DNA of 64,000 nucleotides from Streptomyces spiroverticillatus (GTDB lineage: Bacteria > Actinomycetota > Actinomycetes > Streptomycetales > Streptomycetaceae). Positions 51,916 to 60,509 of the stretch are shown piece by piece. Below the pieces are notes generated by a model, which was not told the DNA's origin, ran no database searches, and saw only the letters and a program-made list of their open reading frames with translations. Location: contig BMUX01000002.1 of the NCBI GenBank assembly GCA_014650415.1, positions 248,001 through 312,000 of the forward strand, in the 5' to 3' direction. A program made the position numbers and the translations under genes. Numbering within the stretch: position 1 is the first letter of the stretch; each line of letters begins with the position of its first letter.

Positions 51916-51935
51916 CACCTAACAAATGTTTGGTG
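51916..51935. promoter_or_regulatory. 20-bp dyad in the divergent SDR/echA20 promoter region, candidate TetR operator
   Basis: CACCTAACAAATGTTTGGTG; the arms CACC-N-AACA and TGTT-N-GGTG are exact complements. It sits in the 68-bp spacer between divergent operons, so one repressor could control both. KstR2, encoded at 62047, is the obvious candidate, though the published mycobacterial consensus as I recall it (A-CAAG-N2-CTTG-T) differs. Confidence 0.6.
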
Positions 51936-51955
51936 GAAAGGTAGCTGATCCGTTC

Positions 51956-52765
51956 ATGGGTGTCTCCACCTCCCGCCCCGGCCCCTCTGATTCCAGCCGT
52001 GGCATCGCCGTCGTCACCGTCGACTTCCCGCCGGTCAACGCCCTGCCCGTCCAGGGCTGGTACGACCTGGCCGACGCCGTACGAGAAGCCGGCCGCGACC
52101 CGGACGTACGCTGCGTCGTCCTCACCACCCCGCCCGGCAGCCGGGGCTTCAACGCGGGCGTCGACATCAAGGAGATGCAGCGCGAGACCGCGAACGGGGG
52201 CGGACACCAGGCCCTGATCGGCGCGAACAGCGGGTGCGCCGAGGCCTTCGCCGCCGTGTACGAGTGCGAGGTGCCGGTCGTCGCGGCCGTCGCCGGGTTC
52301 TGCCTGGGCGGCGGGATCGGGCTCGTCGGCAACGCGGACGCGATCGTCGCCTCCGACGACGCCACCTTCGGCCTGCCCGAGCTGGACCGGGGCGCGCTCG
52401 GCGCGGCCACCCACCTCTCGCGGCTGGTTCCGCAGCACCTGATGCGCGCTCTGTACTACACCTCGCGCACCGCCACCGCGCAGGAGCTGCACCACCACGG
52501 GTCCGTGTGGAAGGTCGTCACGCGGGACGAACTGCACGACACCGCACTGGAGTTGGCGCGCGAGATCGCCCTCAAGGACGGCTATCTGATCCGGCTCGCG
52601 AAGGCCGCCATCAACGGCATCGACCCCGTCGACGTCCGCCGCAGCTACCGCTTCGAGCAGGGCTTCACCTTCGAGGCCAACCTCAGCGGCACCGCCGACC
52701 GTGTCCGCGACACCTTCGGCGAAGGCCGCAAGAACAGCAAGAACAGCAAGGAGAAGGACCAGTGA
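51956..52765 (+). CDS. echA20: EchA20-type crotonase-fold hydrolase
   Basis: 269 residues, enoyl-CoA hydratase fold: VVTVDFPPVNALPVQGWYDL, FNAGVDIKEMQRE (oxyanion region), VAGFCLGGGIGLVGNAD, FGLPELDRGALGAATHL. In the HIP pathway EchA20 opens the last ring of the CoA intermediate by hydrolysis. ATG 51956 is chosen because an ATG at 51926 falls inside the dyad; ribosome-site evidence is weak for both. It leads the echA20-ipdA-ipdB-ipdC operon, each overlapping the next by 4 bases. Confidence 0.9.
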   Translation: MGVSTSRPGPSDSSRGIAVVTVDFPPVNALPVQGWYDLADAVREAGRDPDVRCVVLTTPPGSRGFNAGVDIKEMQRETANGGGHQALIGANSGCAEAFAAVYECEVPVVAAVAGFCLGGGIGLVGNADAIVASDDATFGLPELDRGALGAATHLSRLVPQHLMRALYYTSRTATAQELHHHGSVWKVVTRDELHDTALELAREIALKDGYLIRLAKAAINGIDPVDVRRSYRFEQGFTFEANLSGTADRVRDTFGEGRKNSKNSKEKDQ

Positions 52766-53616
52766 CCGACAAGACGATGACGCCCGAAGAGGTCGTCTCC
52801 CGCCTGCGCAGCGGCATGACGATCGGCATCGGCGGCTGGGGTTCGCGCCGCAAGCCGATGGCGCTGGTGCGCGCGATCCTGCGCAGCGATCTCACCGACC
52901 TGACCGTCGTGTCGTACGGCGGACCCGACGTCGGTCTCCTCGCCGCAGCCGGGAAGATCCGCAAGCTGGTCACCGCGTTCGCGACGCTCGACTCCATCGC
53001 CCTGGAGCCGCACTTCCGCACCGCCCGCCAGGAGGGTGCCTTCGAGCTGACCGAGGTCGACGAGGCGATGTTCATGTGGGGGCTGCACGCCGCCGCGAAC
53101 CGCCTGCCGTTCCTGCCCGTCCGGGCCGGCATCGGCTCCGACGTCATGCGGGTCAACCCCCAGCTGCGTACGGTCACTTCGCCGTACGACGACGGGGAGA
53201 CCTTCGTCGCGATGCCCGCCCTGCGGCTGGACGCCGCCCTGGTCCACATGAACCGCGCGGACCGGCTCGGCAACGGCCAGTACCTGGGCCCGGACCCGTA
53301 CTTCGACGACCTCTTCTGCGAGGCCGCCGCCGAGGCGTACGTCTCATGCGAGCGCGTTGTCGACACCGCCGAGCTGACGAAGGAGGCCGCCCCGCAGTCG
53401 CTGCTGCTCAAGCGCACCTCCGTGACCGGCGTGGTCGAGACCCCGAACGGCGCCCACTTCACCACCTGCACCCCCGACTACGGGCGCGACGAGGCCTTCC
53501 AGAAGCTGTACGCCGCCACTGACTGGCCCGAGTTCGCCGAGCGCTTCCTGTCCGGCGAGGACGAGTCGGCGTACCAGACCGCAGTCAAGACCTGGCACGA
53601 GGAGCAGTCGAAGTGA
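52762..53616 (+). CDS. ipdA: COCHEA-CoA hydrolase, alpha subunit
   Basis: 284 residues, class I CoA-transferase fold: LRSGMTIGIGGWGSRRKPMA, LTVVSYGGPDVGLLAAAGKI and DAALVHMNRADRLGNGQYLG. In the family that includes mycobacterial IpdAB this heterodimer acts as a ring-opening hydrolase on the indane-dione CoA ester rather than transferring CoA. GTG 52762 overlaps echA20 and follows AAGGAGAAGGA. Confidence 0.93.
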   Translation: MTDKTMTPEEVVSRLRSGMTIGIGGWGSRRKPMALVRAILRSDLTDLTVVSYGGPDVGLLAAAGKIRKLVTAFATLDSIALEPHFRTARQEGAFELTEVDEAMFMWGLHAAANRLPFLPVRAGIGSDVMRVNPQLRTVTSPYDDGETFVAMPALRLDAALVHMNRADRLGNGQYLGPDPYFDDLFCEAAAEAYVSCERVVDTAELTKEAAPQSLLLKRTSVTGVVETPNGAHFTTCTPDYGRDEAFQKLYAATDWPEFAERFLSGEDESAYQTAVKTWHEEQSK

Positions 53617-54374
53617 GCACCGAAGCACAGCAGCAGACGTCCACCGCCTCCCGCGCCGAATACTGCGTGATCGCCTGCGCCGAGGCCTGGCGCGACAACG
53701 GCGAGGTGCTGGCCAGCCCGATGGGCCTGATCCCCGGCATCGGTGCGCGCCTGGCCAAGCGCACCTTCTCCCCCGACCTGCTCCTCACCGACGGCGAGGC
53801 GCTCATCGTCGGCCTCGACGGGACGGCCGAGGGCTGGCTGCCGTACCGCCACCACCTGACCATGGTCACCGGCGGCAAGCGGCACGTCATGATGGGCGCC
53901 AGCCAGATCGACCGGTTCGGCAACCAGAACATCTCCTGCATCGGCGACTGGGAGCGGCCGGCCAGGCAGCTGCTGGGTGTGCGGGGTGCGCCGGTCAACA
54001 CCCTGAACAATCCGACCAGTTACTGGGTGCCGAAGCATTCGCCCCGGGTCTTCGTCGAGAAGGTCGACATGATCTGCGGGGTCGGTTACGACAGCGCGGA
54101 GGCGGCCGGTCCGTCCGCGACCCGCTACCACCGGCTGCCGCGCGTGGTCAGCAACCTCGGGGTCTTCGACTTCGAGACGCCGGACCACTCGATGCGGCTG
54201 GCCTCGCTGCACCCGGGCGTCACGGTGGAGGAGGTCCGCGAGGCCACCGGCTTCGCGCTCACGATCGCCGACGACGTTCCGTACACCCGCGAACCGACCG
54301 CCGAGGAGCTGCGGCTGATCCGCGAGGTCATCGACCCGAAGGGGACGCGCGACCGTGAGGTGAAGCCCGTATGA
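53613..54374 (+). CDS. ipdB: COCHEA-CoA hydrolase, beta subunit
   Basis: 253 residues, second half of the CoA-transferase pair: GEVLASPMGLIPGIGARLAK, LLTDGEALIVG, VMMGASQIDRFGNQNISCIG and FDFETPDHSMRLASLHPGV (in part). GTG 53613 overlaps ipdA. Works only with IpdA. Confidence 0.93.
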   Translation: MSTEAQQQTSTASRAEYCVIACAEAWRDNGEVLASPMGLIPGIGARLAKRTFSPDLLLTDGEALIVGLDGTAEGWLPYRHHLTMVTGGKRHVMMGASQIDRFGNQNISCIGDWERPARQLLGVRGAPVNTLNNPTSYWVPKHSPRVFVEKVDMICGVGYDSAEAAGPSATRYHRLPRVVSNLGVFDFETPDHSMRLASLHPGVTVEEVREATGFALTIADDVPYTREPTAEELRLIREVIDPKGTRDREVKPV

Positions 54375-55462
54375 GCGACTCCGGGACCCCTGTGTTGGAG
54401 ACTCCGTTCACCCGGCTCGTCGGCGTCCGGCACCCGCTCGTGCAGACCGGCATGGGGTGGGTGGCGGGGCCTCGCCTGGTCTCCGCGACCGCGAACGCGG
54501 GAGCGCTGGGCATTCTCGCCTCCGCGACGATGACCGTCGAGCAGCTGAAGGGGGCGGTGCGGGAGGTCAAGTCCCGTACGGACGCGCCGTTCGGGGTGAA
54601 CCTGCGGGCGGACGCGGGCGATGCGCGGGAGCGCGTACGGATCATCATCGACGAGGGCGTGAAGGTGGCGTCCTTCGCGCTCGCCCCGTCCAAGGAGCTG
54701 ATCGCCGAGCTGAAGGACGCCGGGGTCGTCGTGATTCCGTCGATCGGCGCGAAGCGGCACGCGGAGAAGGTCGCCGCGTGGGGTGCGGACGCGGTGATCG
54801 TGCAGGGCGGGGAGGGCGGCGGGCACACCGGTGACGTCGCAACGACCGTGCTGCTGCCGCAAGTTGTGGACGCGGTCGACATTCCGGTGGTCGCCGCGGG
54901 CGGCTTCCACGACGGGCGGGGGCTGGTGGCCGCGCTCGCGTACGGGGCCGCCGGCGTCGCCATGGGCACCCGCTTCCTGCTCACGTCGGACTCGACGGTG
55001 CCGGACGCGGTGAAGGCGAAGTACCTGGAGGCGTCGGTCAAGGACGTCACCGTGACGACCGCCGTCGACGGGCTCCCGCACCGGATGCTCCGCTCGGAGC
55101 TGGTGCAGACGCTGGAGCGGTCCGGGCGGGCGAGGGCGCTGGCACAGGCAGTGGTGCGCGCAGCGTCCTTCAAGAAGATCTCCGGGCTGAGCTGGCCGCA
55201 GATGGTCCGCGACGGGCTCGCCATGAAGCACGGCAAGAGTTTGTCCTGGAGTCAGGTCCTGTTGGCCGCCAATACCCCCATGTTGCTGAAAGCTTCGATG
55301 GTCGACGGTCGCACCGACCTCGGCGTCATGGCGTCGGGGCAGGTGGCGGGCCTGATCGAGGACCTGCCGAGCTGTGCCGAGCTAGTGGCACGTGTCATGG
55401 CCGAGGCCGAAGCCGCACTCGGAGAGCTGCACGCGCTCCACACCCTGCCAACACCAGGGTGA
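54371..55462 (+). CDS. ipdC: Nitronate-monooxygenase-like flavoprotein
   Basis: 363 residues, FMN TIM-barrel of the 2-nitropropane dioxygenase superfamily: VGVRHPLVQTGMGWVAGPRL, APFGVNLRADAG, DAVIVQGGEGGGHTGDVA (phosphate-binding Gly cluster) and AAGVAMGTRFLLTSDS. In steroid catabolism IpdC is needed for C/D-ring breakdown and is proposed to reduce or oxidise a ring intermediate. ATG 54371 overlaps ipdB. C-terminal 60 residues are a helical extension. Confidence 0.92.
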   Translation: MSDSGTPVLETPFTRLVGVRHPLVQTGMGWVAGPRLVSATANAGALGILASATMTVEQLKGAVREVKSRTDAPFGVNLRADAGDARERVRIIIDEGVKVASFALAPSKELIAELKDAGVVVIPSIGAKRHAEKVAAWGADAVIVQGGEGGGHTGDVATTVLLPQVVDAVDIPVVAAGGFHDGRGLVAALAYGAAGVAMGTRFLLTSDSTVPDAVKAKYLEASVKDVTVTTAVDGLPHRMLRSELVQTLERSGRARALAQAVVRAASFKKISGLSWPQMVRDGLAMKHGKSLSWSQVLLAANTPMLLKASMVDGRTDLGVMASGQVAGLIEDLPSCAELVARVMAEAEAALGELHALHTLPTPG

Positions 55463-55493
55463 AATCCGCTCACATCAACGGGAGTTGACCTCC

Positions 55494-56444
55494 ATGAGCC
55501 GCAACCGAGTACGACTGGCCGCAGGCGCGGCCGTGAGCGCCCTGGCGCTCGGCGCGCTGCCCGCGACGGCGGTCGCGCAGGCCCCTGCCGCCGCCCCCGC
55601 CGTCACGGGCAGCGCGTCCTCGCACCACTCCGGGCGCCACCACGGGAACACGATCCGGCAGATCCCGCTCCAGGGGGCGGTCAACGTCCGCGACGTGGGC
55701 GGCTACCGCACGTACGACGGGGACAAGGTCCGGTACGGCCTCGTCTACCGCGCGGACGCCCTCGGCAAGCTCACCGATGCGGACGTGAAGACCCTGGCGG
55801 GGCTGCGGCTCGGCAAGGTGGTCGACTACCGGGTGCCGGTGGAGATCCAGTACGACGGCCAGGACCGGCTGCCCGCCGGGCTCGCCGTCACGGCCCGCCC
55901 GGTCAACGACAGCGGTCTGTACGGGCAGATGATGGGGGCCATCGCCACCAAGGACCCGGTGAAGCAGGAGGCGGCGCTGGGCGGGACCAAGGGGTCCGAC
56001 CTGATGAAGAAGGTGTACGGGACGCTGATCAGCGACCCGGCGAACACCGCGCAGTTCGCGCAGACCTTCCAGGACATCGCCCGCAGCTCCTCGCGCTCCG
56101 CCGTCCTCTTCCACTGCACCTCGGGCAAGGACCGCACGGGGTGGACGACGTACGTGCTGCTGCGGGCGCTCGGCGTCCCGGAGCAGACGGCCCGCCGCGA
56201 CTATCTCGCGTCGAACACGATTCGGGCGGCTGCGGACAAGAAGGTCCGGGAGGGGCTGAAGCAGGCCGGGATGATGCAGAACCCGGACCTGCTGATCCCC
56301 CTCCAGGAGGTGCGTGACGCGTACCTGGACACGGCGCTGGCGGAGGTCACGAAGCGCTACGGCTCCTTCAACGGCTACCTGAAGAAGGGCCTCGGCCTGG
56401 ATCACCGGGCCCTGGACCGCCTCCAGGACCGTCTGACCGACTGA
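55494..56444 (+). CDS. Secreted tyrosine/serine protein phosphatase (Y_phosphatase3 type)
   Basis: 316 residues. Signal peptide (LAAGAAVSALALGALPATAVA), a His/Ser-rich linker (SSHHSGRHHGN), then VNVRDVGGYRTYDG, LVYRADAL and the P-loop HCTSGKDRTGWTTYVL with nucleophile Cys and Arg. This is the MptpB-like family of phosphatases, some acting on phosphoinositides. ATG 55494 has GGGAG upstream, 31 bp after ipdC; it may be cotranscribed but a steroid role is not indicated. A strong terminator follows. Confidence 0.9.
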   Translation: MSRNRVRLAAGAAVSALALGALPATAVAQAPAAAPAVTGSASSHHSGRHHGNTIRQIPLQGAVNVRDVGGYRTYDGDKVRYGLVYRADALGKLTDADVKTLAGLRLGKVVDYRVPVEIQYDGQDRLPAGLAVTARPVNDSGLYGQMMGAIATKDPVKQEAALGGTKGSDLMKKVYGTLISDPANTAQFAQTFQDIARSSSRSAVLFHCTSGKDRTGWTTYVLLRALGVPEQTARRDYLASNTIRAAADKKVREGLKQAGMMQNPDLLIPLQEVRDAYLDTALAEVTKRYGSFNGYLKKGLGLDHRALDRLQDRLTD

Positions 56445-56490
56445 GGTTCCCGCGGTCCGGGGCGACCAGGCACCGGGCCTGTGACACCCG

Positions 56491-56522
56491 TGAGGGGCCC
56501 GTCCGACCGGACGGGCCCCTCA
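56491..56522. terminator. Bidirectional hairpin terminator
   Basis: TGAGGGGCCCGTCC pairs perfectly with its complement across a GACC loop. It lies between the converging phosphatase and helicase genes. Confidence 0.88.
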
Positions 56523-56547
56523 CTTCGTGCACGTTGTGCCCGTTCGG

Positions 56548-58257
56548 TCAGGCCGCCGTGCGACGCCCGGTCTGGCCGCCGCCCTGTCGGCGCTGGCCGC
56601 CGGACTGGCCCTGGCCTGCTCCGGCGCGCGACTGGCCGCCCGTGCGGGAGGACTGTCCGGCTCCGGTACGGGACTGACCGCCACCGGCGCGGGACTGGCC
56701 CGCCCCACGGGACTGACCGCCGCCCGCCGACGACCCGCCGCGTGCCGGGCGACCGCCCGACGCCGGGGCGGAGGCACCCGTACCGCCACCCGAGCCGCCC
56801 CGGCGACCCCGCGTGCGGCTGCGGCCGTCCGAGGAGGAGGACGGGCGGCGCTTCGAGGGCTGCGGCTGGGGCGGGGTCGGGACCTCCAGGGCCACGGCCA
56901 CGCCCGACGGCTCGCGGGCACCCGTGATGGTCGCCAGCTCCTCGTCCGTGGACTTGATGCGCACCGCGCTCGGCGTGATGCCCGCGTCGCTCATCAGCCG
57001 GGTCATCTCGCGCTTCTCCTCGGGGAGGACGAGCGTGACGACGACGCCGGACTCGCCCGCGCGGGCCGTACGGCCGCCGCGGTGCAGGTAGTCCTTGTGG
57101 TCGGTCGGCGGGTCGACGTTGACGACCAGGTCGAGGTCGTCGACGTGGATGCCGCGCGCCGCGACGTTGGTCGCGACGAGCGCCGTGACCTGGCCGTTCT
57201 TGAACTGGTCCAGCGTCCGGTTGCGCTGCGGCTGCGAGCGGCCGCCGTGCAGGGCCGCCGCGTAGACGCCCGCCGCGAGCAGGCGCTTGGCGAAGCGGTC
57301 GGCGGCACGCTTGGTGTCCACGAACATGATCACGCGGCCCTCGCGGGCCGCGATCCGCGCCGCGACGGCCTTCTTCTCGGTCTCGTCCATGACGTACAGG
57401 ACGTGGTGGTCCATCGTCGTGACCGCACCGGCAGACGGGTCCACCGAGTGCACGACCGGGTCGGACAGGAACATCTTGACCAGCTTGTCGATGTTCTTGT
57501 CGAGGGTCGCGGAGAAGAGCATCCGCTGACCGCCGGGCTCGACCTGCTTGAGCAGCGCCACGACCTGCGGCATGAAGCCCATGTCGGCCATCTGGTCGGC
57601 CTCGTCGAGGACCGTGATGGAGACCTGGTCGAGGCGGGCGTCGCCGCGCTCGATGAGGTCCTTCAGGCGCCCGGGGGTCGCGACGAGGACTTCCGCACCG
57701 CGCCGCAGCGAGTTCGCCTGCTTGGTGATCGACATGCCGCCGACGACCGTGGTGAGGCGCAGGTTGACCGAGGTGGCGTACGGGGTCAGCGCGTCCGTGA
57801 CCTGCTGCGCCAGCTCACGCGTCGGTACGAGGACCAGCGCGAGCGGCGCGTGCGGCTCGGCGCGACGGCCCGCCGTACGGGCCAGCAGCGCCAGGCCGAA
57901 GGCCAGCGTCTTGCCGGAGCCCGTGCGGCCGCGGCCCAGGATGTCCCGGCCGGCGAGCGAGTTCGGGAGGGTCGCGCCCTGGATCGGGAACGGCTCCGTC
58001 ACCCCCTGCGCGGCGAGGGTCTTGAGGAGTGCGGCGGGCATGTCCAGCGCTTCGAAAGCCTCGACCGACGGCAGCGCGGGGGTGATGGTCTCCGGCAGTG
58101 CGAATTCACCCTGGGGCGGCGTGGACCGGCGGGCGGGGCCCTTGCCGGAATTCTTCGTCGAAGCCTTGCCGCGGCCCCGGGACGGGGCGGCACTCGACGG
58201 TCGGTTGCGCGCCGGACGGCCGGTGCGCTCGGAGGAGGATCGTTCGAAACGGGTCAT
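56548..58257 (-). CDS. DEAD-box RNA helicase
   Basis: 569 residues. Motifs in order: Q motif FPIQGATLP, I GRTGSGKT, Ia PTRELAQQV, Ib TPGRL, II VLDEADQM, III SATLD, V TNVAARGIHVDD and VI HRGGRTARAG. The C-terminal 100 residues are an RG/SG/Q-rich low-complexity tail typical of cold-shock RNA helicases of actinobacteria, which promotes RNA binding. ATG 58257 is chosen over an upstream frame extension. It follows the cold-shock gene with a hairpin in between, so it is probably cotranscribed and helps unwind structured mRNA. Confidence 0.95.
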   Translation of the reverse strand: MTRFERSSSERTGRPARNRPSSAAPSRGRGKASTKNSGKGPARRSTPPQGEFALPETITPALPSVEAFEALDMPAALLKTLAAQGVTEPFPIQGATLPNSLAGRDILGRGRTGSGKTLAFGLALLARTAGRRAEPHAPLALVLVPTRELAQQVTDALTPYATSVNLRLTTVVGGMSITKQANSLRRGAEVLVATPGRLKDLIERGDARLDQVSITVLDEADQMADMGFMPQVVALLKQVEPGGQRMLFSATLDKNIDKLVKMFLSDPVVHSVDPSAGAVTTMDHHVLYVMDETEKKAVAARIAAREGRVIMFVDTKRAADRFAKRLLAAGVYAAALHGGRSQPQRNRTLDQFKNGQVTALVATNVAARGIHVDDLDLVVNVDPPTDHKDYLHRGGRTARAGESGVVVTLVLPEEKREMTRLMSDAGITPSAVRIKSTDEELATITGAREPSGVAVALEVPTPPQPQPSKRRPSSSSDGRSRTRGRRGGSGGGTGASAPASGGRPARGGSSAGGGQSRGAGQSRAGGGQSRTGAGQSSRTGGQSRAGAGQGQSGGQRRQGGGQTGRRTAA

Positions 58258-58350
58258 GCAGTAATTGCCTTCTTCCTGGGGACACCCAAGGGGGTGGAAG
58301 CCGATCGCGGAATACGACGGCGCTCCGCGAGTTGCGCGAACACAACGCAA

Positions 58351-58385
58351 GCCGGGGCCCGCACCTTCACGGTGCGGGCCCCGGC
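58351..58385. terminator. Hairpin between csp and the helicase gene
   Basis: Perfect 15-bp stem (58351-58365 with 58371-58385) and loop TTCAC. There is no long T run, so it may be a partial terminator setting the csp to helicase transcript ratio. Confidence 0.8.
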
Positions 58386-58410
58386 TCGAGGCTTCGCGCG
58401 TCCGGGCAGA

Positions 58411-58614
58411 CTAGGCCGGGACGATGTTCTCCGCCTGCGGGCCCTTCTGGCCCTGCGTGACGTCGAAGGAAACCTTCTGGCCTTCCTGGAGCTCACGGAA
58501 GCCCGAGGTGGCGATGTTGGAGTAGTGGGCGAAGACGTCGGCGCCGCCGCCGTCCTGCTCGATGAAGCCGAAGCCCTTTTCCGAGTTGAACCACTTCACG
58601 GTGCCAGTAGCCAT
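58411..58614 (-). CDS. Cold-shock protein, CspA family
   Basis: 67 residues, single-stranded nucleic-acid-binding chaperone. RNP1 GFGFIEQ and RNP2 DVFAHYSNI are intact, starting [17 protein letters not shown] 58614 has AGGAGATAAAA, a strong site. The leader of about 100-200 bases is AT-rich and structured, as is usual for csp genes. Confidence 0.97.
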   Translation of the reverse strand: MATGTVKWFNSEKGFGFIEQDGGGADVFAHYSNIATSGFRELQEGQKVSFDVTQGQKGPQAENIVPA

Positions 58615-58725
58615 TTTTATCTCCTAAAACAGGGGCAGAGCCGGAAATTCGCACTTTACGAATTCCTCGTCGCCGCAATGACCCCATCCGGAGAGCCGGA
58701 AACCGGCAATGACCGGAAAAACAAA

Positions 58726-58758
58726 TGTGCGCCTGCCGAAGTTCTCGTCAGGCGCACA
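58726..58758 (-). terminator. Hairpin with U-rich tail upstream of csp
   Basis: On the complement TGTGCGCCTG pairs with CAGGCGCACA (13-base loop) and is followed by TTTGTTTTT, an intrinsic terminator. It ends the transcript of the upstream flavoprotein gene or, if the csp promoter lies above it, acts as a leader attenuator. Confidence 0.75.
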
Positions 58759-58853
58759 TAAAGTTCATGGGTACCAAAACTGCAACTCGCCTACCGTAGC
58801 ACGCCCCCGCGCCAGGCGCGCGGTGAAACGTGCCCGGTCAGGCGCCGCATGGG

Positions 58854-60509
58854 CTAACGCCGTTTCGCGGCTGCCACGTGTTCACCCGCCCGCCTCGCTG
58901 CGTCTGCCCCCGCCCGCCTCGCTGCGTCTGCCCCCGCCCGCCTCGCTGCGTCTGCCCCCGCCCGCCTCCCTGAGTACACGGCGTCCGCGATCGACAGCCC
59001 GCTCACGTACGCGTGCGAGCACACCCCCACCGCGCTGCGCCCGGCCGCGTACAGCCCCTCGATCTCGGAGCCGTCCTCACGGAGGACCCTCCCGGTCTCG
59101 TCGTGCACGCGCAGGCCGCCCAGCGTGATCATCGGCATCGGGTAGAACATCGACGTGTCGAGGGAGCAGTCGAAGGCGTAGTACGGACCGTGGTCGAGGG
59201 CCTGTACGTACGCGGAGGGCTTGCCCAGGGGGTCGGGGGTGCCGGCGCGGGCGGCGGCGTTGTACGTGTCGAGGGTGCGGGCGAGGCCGACCGGGTCGAC
59301 CCCGAATCCGGCGGCCGCGTCGACCGCCGTCCTCCCCTTCTTGTGTCCGACCGTGAAGAGGTAGCCCATCTGTGCCTTCTGGAAGAAGACGGTCTGGGTC
59401 CCCATCTCCTTCCAGGCCCGGTCGAGGACCGCCTTGTCGACAAGGAGATACGCGTGTCCTTCGTGGGCGCTGACGATGCGCTCGCCGACGGCGGCCCCGT
59501 AGAGCAGCTCGTTGCAGACGCGCTGTCCCTTGCGGTCGACGAGGAGGCCGCGGCCGAGGGTGACGGGCGGGGAGTAGAAGCGCCAGGCGGAGACCCGGTC
59601 GAGGTGGCCGGTGGCCCCTCCCGCCTCCGCCCCCAGCCGTATCCCCGACCCGTCGTCGCCGACGGTGCCGAGGGCCTGGCCGGGGAGGAAGTCGGGGGCG
59701 TGGGCGGCCAGCATCTCCTTGTTGAACACGAACCCGCCGGCGGTGACGACGACCCCGTGCCGGGCGCGGACTCGGACGGTGCGCCCGCCGCGCTCCAGGC
59801 GTTCGACGGCCTTGTTGAGGGGGCCGGTCAGGTCCGGGGCGTAGTTGTTGCCCTTCCCGAGGGCGAGGGAGAGCGCCCGGTGGGCGCGGGCGGCGGCTCC
59901 GGTCAGCTGCCGCAGCTCCGCGCCGACGACCCTCCCGTCCTCGACAATCAGGCGCTCGGCGCGGGTCTGCGGTACGAGGCGTACGCCTCGGGTGCGGGCA
60001 GCTTCGGCGAGATGCCCGAAGAGCACCTTCCCCGAGGCGAGGCCCTTCGCCTTGGTGCGGTGGCCGCGGGGGGCGGGGACGGCGGTGTCGCTGTAGGGCG
60101 GGAACTGCTCGTTGCCGGAGTAGTAGAGAAGGTAGTCGTCGGTGGGGTAGCTGGTCTTGAAGGGGCAGAGGGTGCCCTCGTACTCGGCCCCGTGGGAGGC
60201 CAGCCAGTCGAGATTCCCGGAACTCTTCTCGCAGAAGTCACGGAGGAGGGCGTCGGAGACGACCCCCTGCGTCTCCTCCTTGAGGTACGCGAACATCGCG
60301 TCGACGCTGTCCTCGACTCCGGCCTCGCGCTGGGGGCGGGTGCCGCCGCCCGCGTACACGACTCCCCCACTGAGGGCGGTGGCTCCACCGCCGAAGAAGC
60401 GGTCGACGGCGACGACGTGTGCGCCGGCGTCGGCGGCCTCGATGGCGGCGCAGGCTCCGGCGCCGCCGAAGCCGATGACGAGGACGTCGGTCTGAACATC
60501 CCAACTCAT
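58854..60509 (-). CDS. KstD-like FAD-dependent dehydrogenase
   Basis: 551 residues. FAD site VLVIGFGGAGACAAIEAADA, DRFFGGGATALSGGVVYAGG, HGVVVTAGGFVFNKEML and the C-terminal LYAAGRSAVGVCSHAYVSGL are features of the KstD/fumarate-reductase flavoprotein group. It differs from the kstD at 27134 in the active-site segments, so it may be a delta4(5-alpha) dehydrogenase or act on another ring ketone. The extreme C-terminus carries three to four copies of RRAGADAA encoded by a 24-bp tandem repeat. Lies downstream of fadA6 on the same strand after a repeat-filled gap. Confidence 0.82.
   Translation of the reverse strand: MSWDVQTDVLVIGFGGAGACAAIEAADAGAHVVAVDRFFGGGATALSGGVVYAGGGTRPQREAGVEDSVDAMFAYLKEETQGVVSDALLRDFCEKSSGNLDWLASHGAEYEGTLCPFKTSYPTDDYLLYYSGNEQFPPYSDTAVPAPRGHRTKAKGLASGKVLFGHLAEAARTRGVRLVPQTRAERLIVEDGRVVGAELRQLTGAAARAHRALSLALGKGNNYAPDLTGPLNKAVERLERGGRTVRVRARHGVVVTAGGFVFNKEMLAAHAPDFLPGQALGTVGDDGSGIRLGAEAGGATGHLDRVSAWRFYSPPVTLGRGLLVDRKGQRVCNELLYGAAVGERIVSAHEGHAYLLVDKAVLDRAWKEMGTQTVFFQKAQMGYLFTVGHKKGRTAVDAAAGFGVDPVGLARTLDTYNAAARAGTPDPLGKPSAYVQALDHGPYYAFDCSLDTSMFYPMPMITLGGLRVHDETGRVLREDGSEIEGLYAAGRSAVGVCSHAYVSGLSIADAVYSGRRAGADAARRAGADAARRAGADAARRAGEHVAAAKRR
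58886..58972. repeat. 24-bp coding tandem repeat in the flavoprotein C-terminus
   Basis: About 3.4 copies of a 24-bp unit built on CCCGCCTCGCTGCGTCTG, encoding repeated RRAGADAA. Likely variable in number between strains. Confidence 0.85.
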
